From Lepus europaeus (lineage: Eukaryota; Chordata; Mammalia; Lagomorpha; Leporidae), in NCBI RefSeq assembly GCF_033115175.1, contig NC_084832.1, positions 14,807,342 to 14,871,341 on the forward strand: DNA of 64,000 nt, in the 5' to 3' direction. Below, one piece after another: positions 23,639 through 32,830 of this stretch (positions are counted from its first letter, which is position 1; each line of letters opens with the position of its first letter). The notes below the pieces were generated by a model. It had not been told where the DNA came from, did not search any database, and worked only from the letters and a program-made list of their open reading frames with translations. The translations under genes and the position numbers were made by a program.

Positions 23639-23980
23639 CTTTTTTTTTTTTTTTGACAGGCAGAGTGGACAGTGAGAGAGAGACAGAGAGAAAGGTCTTC
23701 CTTTTGCCGTTGGTTCACCCTCCAATGGCTGCCGCGGTAGGCGCGCTGCAGCCGGTGCACCGCGCTGATCTGATGGCAGGAGCCAGGTGCTTATCCTGGT
23801 CACCCATGGGGTGCAGGGCCCAAGCACTTGGGCCATCCTCCACTGCACTCCCTGGCCACAGCAGAGAGCTGGCTTGGAAGAGGGGCAACCGGGACAGGAT
23901 CGGTGCCCCGACCGGGAATAGAACCCGGTGTGCCGGCGCCGCAAGGCGGAGGATTAGCCTAGTAAGCCGCGGCGCCGGCC
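23639..23980 (-). mobile_element. Young C-SINE in the retrocopy 3' UTR (3 of 3)
   Basis: A T-tail, GACAGGCAGAGTGGACAGTG, core, and a nearly perfect reversed head ending GGCGCCGGCC. Target duplication TGTGCATGGCTTTT lies at 23625-23638 and 23981-23994. It has one of the best-preserved heads in the window. Confidence 0.93.
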
Positions 23981-24570
23981 TGTGCATGGCTTTTACCTGA
24001 ATTGTGAGACACAGATGCCATTCACCAATGACAAATGTAGAAAATACAACAGGAAGAGACAGTTTTTAGAGGGGCAGGAAATGAGGGCTCTGGTAGTAGA
24101 GAAGACGATGCATTCAGTTTAACCAGTTGTCACATGAGACAGCTATGGAATGGCATGGGGGAAAGTGACTGAGTGGCATCCGGCTACCATAGTCTGCCAC
24201 GCAAGAACTGTGGTCACAAGCTGCCTTACGGGATCTAGCTTCTTGGAAAGTCACATCTGTTTCAGGATACACAACTTGTTGTTTACGTTGAACTGAAGGG
24301 ACTTTTGCAGCAATATTAAATCAGCTTTTAATCTAAAAAAATAAAGAAGGGTAGGTTTACTCTGACTGCTTGAACTGGGATATGGATCTCCCTTGTCCTT
24401 CCTGGTCCTGGATCCCTGGCCTATATAAATGGACTGGAATCTTTATGTGCCATCAGCTCCTTGACTCTCAGCCACCAAGCTACACCATTGGCTTTCCTGG
24501 GTCTCCTGAACACAGGGGACAGAACATGGGGCTACTCAGCCACCACAGTCATATGTGCCAATACCTCATA

Positions 24571-24705
24571 ATAAGTGTCTATCATCTATCTATCATCTAT
24601 CTAGTCTATCTATATGTATATCTAGTCTATATATCAAATGTCTATACCTCTATCAATTACCTATATTTCTGCCCAATCTATCATCTATCTATTGTTTCTG
24701 TGGGA
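24571..24705. repeat. Impure (ATCT)n microsatellite
   Basis: Repeated ATCTATCTATC blocks are interrupted by TAT and AGTC units. Confidence 0.85.
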
Positions 24706-24775
24706 AGCCTTGACTAAAGAGTTTGGCAAAGATCAATGAAAACATTCTGTGATAATTAGCTATATAGAATGTATG

Positions 24776-24893
24776 AGGAGTCTTTAAAAATTCATAAAAA
24801 TGCATACTATGAAGAAACTGCATGGATCTCAAATTTTTACTGCAAAATAAACTCACCTTTTAATTTCATTTTACATAAACTTTTTGAAGTACC
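24776..24893. mobile_element. Short TIR-type repeat (MITE-like), copy 3
   Basis: Left end GGAGTCTTTAAAAATTCATA, right end CATAAACTTTTTGAAGTACC, with CATGGATCTCAAATTTTTACTG between. The ends are imperfect inverted repeats, which supports a non-autonomous DNA transposon. Confidence 0.55.
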
Positions 24894-25481
24894 TTCATCC
24901 AATGAGTACTACTACTAGCAAAATATGCACTGCACTTTTTATATTTTTAAAATTTATAATAAAGATACATGTGGGCATGTTTCTTTTTTGGGAGAGCCAG
25001 TTTACTGTACATGGACTTACTATACATTTTCTGTCACTGAAGGTTGCTAGCAAAAGAGAGGCTGTTCGGTCTCCCTCAGGAAGTCACCTCCTGCTGAGAA
25101 GCCACCTGCTGCTGGAACCCTGTCTTGACTGCTGTCTTGACTGCTATTCCAACGATGCCCCTTTTCAGCATGAATCAGCCTGAGCGATCATCACCCAGTT
25201 CCCCTACCAGAAGTTAGGGTCCATTTCTCTGGGGGAGGGAATGTGACTAGGACCCATTCTGGGGAGTGGGAAGGGAACATGAGGAGTCAGATGAGTGAAT
25301 AGGCAGTCAGTGGAAATTGGAGTGCAGAGTGCTTGCTTTCCCCACTGGTTGACTTTAGCAAGGTCAAAAGTGCCTGCCTGCCCACTCCTTGAAAGCTTCC
25401 AGTTTTACCAAAAGAATAGCAAGGGAGTGGTGATCCCATCCTCCTGAGCTCACAGTTTACGGTAATCAAGTTACCTATCCC

Positions 25482-26396
25482 GAGGCGGCAAGATGGCGGA
25501 ATAGGCAGGGAGCACACTTAGTCCGGGGGGAGAGAAACTTTAATATAAGTGGAGATACTGCAGGGTCAAGGAAGAGTAGGGGATGAAACAGCAGAGGAAA
25601 CTCTTCCGGAACTAGTGATTCACAGTGGACCTGCGTGGAGAGCGTGGGAGCCCAAGTTCGGGACACCAGCGGCAGACTCAACGCACCAGCGCTGGAACGC
25701 GAGGTGAGCCGAACCTCCATAGCCCGAGACACCAGCGGGCAAGCGGAAAGAGGAGGCTAGAGGGAACGAGGCTTGAAACTCCGTGGGGAAAAGTTCACCA
25801 GGCTAACTAGAAGAGAGAGAAAAAAAATTAAAAAAGTGACTGATACGGACACAAGTTTCTCTCTCTCCGCTCACCACTCAAAGGCGAGCAAGACAGAGCA
25901 GGCGCCATTTTGGACATACGTCATAAGCAGGGCGACCTCAGGTCTGCACCAGCCCTGAGCCTAGCAGAAAAACCTGACTCTGTGGGGAGGGGTGAAATAA
26001 CAGGAGATTAGCATCTAACTTGGCAACCCAGCGGGAGACTGCAGGAGAATTGGAGCCCACACTGAGGGCAGCAGAGATTCCCTGTGTGGTCCTTGGGAAA
26101 GAGCTTCCGATCTCTGGCTCCTGTGGGTATATCATTTGCCTGCTAACTACCTCCAATTACGTTCAGCTGTGCGGAATTACTTCCCTTTTAAATCAAAAAA
26201 AGAAAGAGAGATTTACCACACCTAACCTGGGAGTGTCATCCTTGACACACCCTCAACCCTGAGGAACCAAACACAGCTCTCAGTCCACACTCATCTCAAG
26301 CCTCTAAGGCTCCACTGAAAGCAGACAGTCCACTTAATATAGAGCCATAGTGTAACAAGAAAAAACACCACAGTGAAGAAACCAAATATCTCCAAC
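25482..26396 (+). promoter_or_regulatory. L1 5' UTR / internal promoter
   Basis: GC- and CpG-richer than its surroundings. It starts with a YY1-type site at +8 (CAAGATGGCGG), the position expected for L1 Pol II initiation control. It runs to the ORF1 ATG. A full 5' end means this copy carried its own promoter when it inserted. Confidence 0.7.
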
Positions 26397-27434
26397 ATGC
26401 CAAACAACAAACGCAAAAACCAAGCTAACAAGAACAAGGAAGAAACTATGACCCCCCCAAATGAAAAAGACACCCCAATTCAAGATTATGAAGATGATGA
26501 GATCGAAAAAATGCAAGAAGCGGATCTCAAAAAATTGATAAGAACATTAAGAAGTTCTCAAAAACAAATTCTTGAACTACAGAAATCCTTCATGGACAAG
26601 ATAGAAAATCTCTCTCGTGAAAGTGAAATATTAAGGAGGAATCAAAATGAAATGAAACAACTAGTGGAACAAGAAACTGTGATAGTGACTAGAAATCATA
26701 ATGAAATGAAGAGTTCAATAGATCAAATGACAAACACATTAGAGAGCCTTAAAAACAGAATGGGCGAAGCAGAAGAGAGAATATCAGACTTAGAAGACAG
26801 AGAACAGGAAAGGAAACAGGCAAACCAAAGAAAAGAAGAAGAAATTAGATATCTAAAAAATATTGTCAGGAATCTACAGGATACTATTAAAAAACCCAAC
26901 ATTCGGGTTCTAGGAGTTCCTGAAGGCATGGAGAGGGAGAAAGGATTAGAAGGCATTTTCAGTGAGATACTAGCAGAAAATTTCCCAGGTTTGGAGAAGG
27001 ACAGAGGCATCTTAGTACAGGAAGCTTATAGAACCCCTAATAAACATGACAAAAAGAGATCCTCACCACGACATGTTGTAATCAAACTCACCACAGTGAA
27101 ACATAAAGAAAAGATCCTAAAAGGTGCAAGAGAGAAACGTCAGATCACTCTTAGAGGATCTCCAATTAGACTCACAGCAGACTTCTCATCAGAAACCCTA
27201 CAAGCTAGAAGGGAATGGCGAGACATAGCCCAGGTACTAAGAGAGAAAAACTGCCAGCCCAGAATACTATATCCTGCAAAACTCTCATTTGTGAATGAAG
27301 GTGAAATTAAGACTTTTCATAGCAAACAGAAACTGAAAGAATTTGTTGCCACTCATCCTGCCCTGCAAAAGATGCTTAAAGATGTGTTACACACAGAAAC
27401 ACAGAAACATGGTCACCAATATGAAAGAAGGTAA
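26397..27434 (+). CDS. L1 ORF1p-like RNA-binding protein, intact 345 aa
   Basis: L1 ORF1p is the RNA-binding chaperone of L1 ribonucleoprotein particles. The first true ATG is 26397 (MPNNKRKNQ, basic as in other ORF1p); the frame is open a few codons further up, but only from a GTG. Residues about 30-150 form a long heptad-rich coiled coil for trimerisation. An RRM follows from about residue 168 (NIRVLGVPEG). The C-terminal domain lies at about 240-330 with the conserved ARREW and RILYPAKLSF segments. Length fits the L1 family (about 340-370 aa). No frameshift or stop, unlike other L1 sequence here. In an ordinary L1, ORF2 would start within about 100 bp; it does not. Whether it is expressed is unknown. 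Confidence 0.88.
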   Translation: MPNNKRKNQANKNKEETMTPPNEKDTPIQDYEDDEIEKMQEADLKKLIRTLRSSQKQILELQKSFMDKIENLSRESEILRRNQNEMKQLVEQETVIVTRNHNEMKSSIDQMTNTLESLKNRMGEAEERISDLEDREQERKQANQRKEEEIRYLKNIVRNLQDTIKKPNIRVLGVPEGMEREKGLEGIFSEILAENFPGLEKDRGILVQEAYRTPNKHDKKRSSPRHVVIKLTTVKHKEKILKGAREKRQITLRGSPIRLTADFSSETLQARREWRDIAQVLREKNCQPRILYPAKLSFVNEGEIKTFHSKQKLKEFVATHPALQKMLKDVLHTETQKHGHQYERR

Positions 27435-29240
27435 AGGAAGGAAACCTCACAGCAAAAGATCACAGGAAGCTCCATTTCTCTTTGACATAGAATTAAACTC
27501 TGATGCTCTGTTAAAGCAATGTGTTAAAATAATCTATTATGTTCTCTTGATGTCTGCTAAATTCTAATTGTTCAAAAACAGCTGAATTTTTATTAAGAGC
27601 TATGGGTTATTTAAATATGTGCTTTTTTCAAAAATTTGAATAATCACCTTGTAACAATGATCAAATTTGGTCTACGTTATGTCATGATTTTAAGAAATCT
27701 TATTTCAACCAGATATTTTGGATTTTGAGCCTTCTTGGCATTCTTGACAGGCATTCAAAAAATCAAAGTTTCAAACAACCTGGTCTCTAAAATTTCCAGT
27801 AAATCCTGGACTTTGGTTTTTCCAGTTTGGGCCCAACTGAAAAAATCGAAGGACCTATGTCTCTCATCTTATAGAGACACCAACTAATCAGTCTATTTGG
27901 AGTATATTAGAAGGACTGTCAAGATGTGATATGGTACCAGACTTTAAGTTTCTATAATGGAAAATGCTATTAATACAAATGTTTGAGAATTAAAAAGTCT
28001 AATGATCTTGTGTTACTAGACATGATAGTTATCTTAATGAGAAAGCCCCAGAGGCCTAAAGGGTTAAATACTTGTAAAATCCTACAGGTGCTTTCAAAAA
28101 TACTGTGAAGTAAGCAAGTGCCTCTTGTTGGTTGATGAGTTTATAATTTTAAACATGGCGACTTAAAGTCTTTTGTCATCCACAGTTATATATGATCTGC
28201 TGCTCATAAAACTAAAGCGTTGTTGGTTCTGTGTTTAGCTGTCCTCCTATAGGTTCCTATGGACTTTTTCCAGCCACTTTTATTGTATTCAGTACTTTGG
28301 GATGGCTCTGTAAACAGATGAAGCCAATAATGTATTAACAGTACCAACTGAGAGAAAGTATGGTTAACTGAGGTTACTAAAAAGAAAAAGCAATTCAAAT
28401 CAATTGGCAATCTACAAAAAGAGTTAAAGATTTTAAAAGCTATTATTAAAATTGCTATATTGGTCTATTATGCTATATTATATGTGTGTACATATTGTAT
28501 GTCCACATGGGGAAATTTTATTAAGAGTTTTATTTTAAATGGCTTATAGATAAGATTGTCCATAAATTTAAGCTGCTAAAATCAATCAAAGATACATTTT
28601 AATTTGTGGGACCTGAATCTGTGTATCATATGTTTTAGACTTGTTGGTAGAAAGAAATTAAAAACATTTTAGATGGTTGTGCTTAAGTTTACTGGCTAAA
28701 CAAACTACACCATGTTAGATATTTAAAACGTGTTTTCAAATACATGATTCTTAAAATTTATAGAAGGCATTGGACCTTCTGGTAAATGTTTTCTTAAGTT
28801 GTTATCTAATGGTTGAAACGGTTTGCTAAGTATTCATGTGATATTGCTATTGTCAGCAAGCGATCTAGGACTTGCTCCCTCATTTCTCTATTCTAAGCCC
28901 AACTTGTTCTTTCATTTCTCTATTCTCTTCAAGGTAGGAAACTAATTCTATTATGAAGGAATCTGTAGGATGCACAATTTAATCTTTAGACCTTATAAAA
29001 GAGATGGCTAACATTTTTCTGCAATAGCATAGCCAAAATAAGAACTCAAATAATAATCTCATAGCTAGATTCACTTCGCCATCAGCAAAGTATACAGTAA
29101 GTAGAAAAAACCTCCCTTTCAGACCAAAGGGAAAGAAAGTTTTAAAGTGAGAATATAATTTTCCTCATGGGCATTGTCTACCTTAGAAAAACTACTACAG
29201 AACATGCCTGTGACTATAGACTTGTAGTTCAGGCCACCGA
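27435..29240 (+). other. Non-L1 AT-rich segment of the composite element
   Basis: Replaces ORF2. AT-rich with no long open frame and no recognisable domain. It is nearly identical to 61680-63110 of the second copy, except that 27553-27935 is absent there. Shared sequence on both sides shows it is part of the mobile unit. Confidence 0.7.
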
Positions 29241-29905
29241 AGATTAGAGATGGGACAAGGGCACTCCCTTGACTTGCATCCTCTGGTCTGCTTTAACACA
29301 AACCAGGAGGAAAAGAAAGCTAGGCATCAGAAGCAATGGGTGGCAGGCCTATTAATGGCTGATCTGTACAGTGATCTGCCCTCAAGGAGACCCAACAGGC
29401 CAGTCCACTGCAGTGGCTTTCAATGTGGTAAGCCTGGGCTTCAGCAGAAGTCAGCTTGTGAAGAGCCCTGGCAGCTCTGCCAAGAGTTGGATCACTGGAA
29501 ATGGACCTGCCCTGGAGTCGAAGGATGCCCAGGTCAGAGCCACAGATCTTATTGGCTCTAAGCTGAAAAGCCCTTCACTCAGCCCAACTTCCAAAGTGAC
29601 CACTGCAGCTGAGGGGATGGTCAAGTAGGGTCAGCAACATTGCAGGCAGAACTGTAAATTTCTTGTTAGAGATGCCCCCTGCCTTTACCTGGCCAGCTCT
29701 CCTCCCAGGCCAGCCAAGTAATGAAAGTCAACAGAGTGCCTTCCCCTAGGAGGTTCACACCTCCCTTAGGATATACCCCATGTGAAGAGATAGATAGGTC
29801 TGGGCCTCTTAACTTACAAGGCCTAAAGCCCACCAGATTATTATCAAGCCCCTTTTATCAGGTTCTATTTGCCTCTCAATCAGAAAACTTAATTGTAGCT
29901 TAGAT
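29241..29905 (+). pseudogene. Decayed retroviral nucleocapsid/protease-like patch inside the composite
   Basis: The frame from 29250 (103 codons) has a cysteine/histidine array: FQCGKPG, then PWQLCQELDHWKWTCP. The second fits C-x2-type, HW and C spacing seen in class I (gammaretrovirus-like) nucleocapsids. Downstream, in shifting frames, come an IAGRTVNFLL-like segment where a protease active site is expected, but with EMPPA in place of the catalytic DTGA, and then FTPPLGYTP. There are several frameshifts and stops. The second copy has the same patch at 63110-63774. I read this as a captured, dead class I ERV fragment. The evidence is weak sequence resemblance and would fail if profile searches show no retroviral hit. 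Confidence 0.45.
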
Positions 29906-30129
29906 AGCACCTTTCTTAGCTCCTCTAATAATGACTCTGTCCTTTGTTCTAGGCCCTGTCTAGTGCACTTGGGCCTCATTCCTTTGTAATCATAACCTCT
30001 ACTCTACCACCAATGACTCTACTCCCAACATGTGTGTACTGATGGTCCTCTTCCCCACTTAATGCTGTATAATTGTTCAAACCTGGTAAATGCCACTCTT
30101 AGGATCATTGGTTACTATCCTCACTCTGT

Positions 30130-30600
30130 CTTTTATGACCTTGTCTAAATATGATCAGAGTCGGCAAACTTGGAAGGCTTCCATAGCCTTGGCAACTCAT
30201 GACGACAGCCTAGGATGGTTACTGGCGCCATAAACTAGAGTGTCAATTTGTTGGGTCAACAACAGGAGCCACTGTGCACTTGCTCCTCATGTGGGATCTC
30301 TGTCCTTAATGTGCTGTACATTGTGATTTAATGCTATAACTAGTACTCAAACAGTATGTTTCACTTTGTGTTTCTATGTGGGTGCAAACTGTTGAAATCT
30401 TTATACTAAATTGATCTTCTGTATATAAGGAGAATTGAAAATGAATCTTGGTGCAAATGCAAGGGGAGCGGGAGCGGGAGAGGGGAGGGTTGCGGGTGGG
30501 AGGGAAGTTATGGGGGGCGGGAAGCCATTGTAATCCATAAGCTGTACACTGGAAATTTATATTCATTAAATAAAAGTTAAAAAAAAAATAAAAAAAAAAA
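30130..30600 (+). other. L1 3' UTR and poly(A) of the composite
   Basis: Matches the L1 3' ends at 12272, 39400 and 40602 in order: the GATCAGAGTCGGC segment, GGATCTCTGTCCTTAATGTG, GATCTTCTGTATATAAGGAG, a G-rich tract (30461-30522), then TTCATTAAATAAAAG and the A-tail. This shared tail is probably what the L1 machinery recognises. Confidence 0.8.
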
Positions 30601-30614
30601 AAGTTACCTATCCC

Positions 30615-32160
30615 ACCCTTTGGATGGCTCTTTGTTTTATCATGAGCAAGCCAGATGGAATAAGACTGCAATCAGGTCTTTTGATGGGTTTTGTCTCGGC
30701 TTTGTAACTGAAGGTCACCCTGATTGTCAAGTTTTTTTTTTTTTCTCCAAAATTGTGATTAAAAACCCCACTATCACCTGTATCTTAATTTGATCAGTAC
30801 TCAATATACATATTTTATATACATGCATGCCATAAATATGTACAATTTTTACATGTTAATACAAATTAATAAAATGTGGGGTATAAGTAGAGGAAAACAT
30901 AAAAAATTGTCACACAGAAAGGAATTTTCCCTTTTTTCTCCTCTTACACCATGCCTCTGTCACTCTCACCAAACAATTTCAAAGAACCTCTACATCTTAC
31001 TACTTAAACATCTTTCTCACATGTGCCCTCCTCTCCTTCCTGTAATTTGCATTGGTTCAGACATTTCCTATTCTACCTGGACTCCTAGGATGGATTTTTA
31101 ACTGCTAACTCTGCCTTCAGGTCTTGTTCCAATTCACTCAGGCTGCCAGAGTCCTCTTAAAAATACTACCTGATCATTTTCTCCCTAGCTTAAAGCCTTT
31201 CAAAACCAGCCCATTTCCTAGAATAAAATATTAATCCTCTTTAGAATGGAATTATTAAAAGAAAAATGTCAACAAATTAAATTGAGCAGAGTTTGGGCAA
31301 AGAACAATTCATGGATTGGGCAGCACCCCAAACTGGTTCAGAGAGCTCCACCCAGCATGTGGGCAGGCAGAATATGTGAGCAGAAAAAGGAAGTGGCACC
31401 TGAAAATAGCTTGATGTGTTACAGCTCTGTGCTTGTCTTATCTGGTCATGTCTGAGAGGTTTGCAGTAGGTGATTGGCTGACAGCTTGGCTGCAATGGTT
31501 GGCTGAGGCTGGACTACTTGTTAAAGAGTAGACCTATAGTCTTAAGTTAGGTTGCAGGTTGTTTCCACATTGAGTTACATTACAGTCCATTCTGCACAGA
31601 GGCAAATTTTGGCCGAACTTAATTTAATTTAGCCAAATGCTTTTGCTGACCCAGCCCCCGCTTCCCTAACCCCTGTCTCTTGCAACTTGGTTAGACAAAC
31701 TTTAGACTTCACCATGCTGAACTGGTAAATTGCCCCAGTTCACTTATCTGCATTGTGCCTGCTTCACGGCATACCCTGGTCTTCCTTGAATGTCCTTCCT
31801 GGAATACTCCTCATTTTCTGAGATTCCGTATGAGTTCCTTCTGCTATGAAATCTCAGATCTCCCCAAGCAGAGTGGCTCATTTCCTTCTTTGGGGACTCA
31901 AGGACTTTTAGAGCATCCTTCCAGGCTGGCATCCATCACACGGGGTTGCAGTCAGCCTTTTGCTGTTTCGTCTCACCAACTAGATCCAGTGGTCCATCTT
32001 TATTCCCGGTGACAGACTAATTGTTTTGTATGGTGCCTGGGACCCGGAGGTCGGGAACGGATGCTGAGTGAATGAATATGATCTGGCTGATTCATTTAGA
32101 AAATACCCTGGTTGAACTCTGTGGGCCAGTTGTATTGTCAAGTCACTAGTTAGTTTTCAG
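30615..32160. other. Unrecognised non-coding sequence
   Basis: No gene or clear repeat seen. Confidence 0.4.
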
Positions 32161-32169
32161 GGAGAGGTT

Positions 32170-32260
32170 ATTTACCAAACCCTGAGGTCCTTATTTCCTT
32201 ACTTTATAAATGAGCAAACTGAGATGCAGGTGAGTGAATTTACCAAACAGTATCCAATTA
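32170..32260. mobile_element. MIR-like fragment
   Basis: TTACTTTATAAATGAGCAAACTGAGATGCAGGTGAGTGAATTTACC-type phrase order matches the conserved core of the ancient MIR SINE ('...aaatgagcaaactgagatgc...'). Confidence 0.5.
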
Positions 32261-32724
32261 GATCTTCCCACAACGATCGTGAACCTGTACCCTTTATTAC
32301 TCCCCCAAACTGTGATATCTAAAGGGTAGATGTAATACTGGGAATAAAAGATCAAATTTTAGGGCTGGTAGCTATTACAATGTAAGCTTTCGTTTAACTT
32401 ATTGATCTTCAGGGGCTTAATTTGCAACATAGCACAATTTCATCCCTTTTTTAGCAAAGAAATATTTGTTGGTAAAAGTCAGTTGTTAACAAAATCGAAT
32501 AGAAAGGTAAGGACATTTTCTTCAGAAGCTTATCAAGTGCACAAATTGGGTGCCCCTTGGGCCACGTGACTTCTTTACAATTAGAGCTACAGATCTTCAC
32601 TCAGGCTGGGTTTGCCCTGCCCCCGATGATTGGGGGTGAGGTGCCTGCTAACATTTCAGCTTTCATTTTCTCCCAGGGTAGCTAGCAAAAGATCTGTAAG
32701 GGTCACAGCAGCCCTACTTTCACT

Positions 32725-32830
32725 GTTGTCATCCCTTAGCCTCCCAGCAGCTCTGTAAGGAGGGGAATGCAGGCATTTTATTTCCATTTCACAGATGAGA
32801 AAGTGGAGGCTTGACAAGTTCAATGAATCT
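32725..32830. mobile_element. MIR-like fragment
   Basis: Contains CAGCTCTGTAAGGAGGGGAA and TTTCACAGATGAGAAAGTGG in the order of the MIR core. Confidence 0.6.

Larger units (their letters stand above)
21330..24344 (+). pseudogene. PRPF38A: PRPF38A processed pseudogene (retrocopy)
   Basis: PRPF38A encodes a spliceosomal B-complex protein (Prp38 family) with a C-terminal SR-like tail. Here a reading frame starts at ATG 21342 and reads through the KDAHSIHGTN and QYLVEKI stretches. It hits a stop at 21426-21428, after a deletion removing the next block. It resumes in pieces: ELRFVG..YGGNIKPTPF, LKMLQIQP..DIIVEF, CYKYLEPLYN, VDEFIDELLHS, then ESSEEEE..EDEKLE and an eroded SR-like region ending near 22965. 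No introns are present and 1.3 kb of mRNA-like 3' UTR follows. An AATAAA-like A-rich end at about 24336-24344 and an imperfect 11-bp target duplication (AGAAGGGT(G/A)GG, 21319-21329 and 24345-24355) support retrotransposition. Three SINEs interrupt it (21582, 22204, 23639). It is non-functional as protein. I recognised PRPF38A from peptide order; an alignment was not run. Confidence 0.85.
24345..25467. other. Unique sequence with an ATCT tetranucleotide tract
   Basis: No gene recognised. It contains an impure (ATCT)n tract at 24571-24705 and one short TIR-type repeat. Confidence 0.45.
25482..30600 (+). mobile_element. Full-length ORF1-only L1 composite element (HAL1-like)
   Basis: The element is 5,119 bp between perfect 14-bp target duplications (AAGTTACCTATCCC, 25468-25481 and 30601-30614). 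Order: a 915-bp L1 5' UTR opening with GAGGCGGCAAGATGGCGGAA (YY1-type CAAGATGGCGG at 25489-25499); intact ORF1 (26397-27434); about 2.7 kb that is not L1 ORF2 and has no reverse transcriptase or endonuclease motif in any frame; an L1 3' UTR from about 30130 with a G-rich tract; and poly(A). Loss of ORF2 makes it non-autonomous, so it would depend on another L1's reverse transcriptase. A second colinear copy at 61620-64000 shows the composite itself has transposed. 'Half-L1' (HAL1) elements of this design are known in mammals; whether this one is catalogued I cannot say. Confidence 0.8.

Noticed and set aside
27435..30600. L1 ORF2 downstream of ORF1
   Set aside because: No endonuclease or reverse transcriptase motif and no long open frame in any of the six frames.
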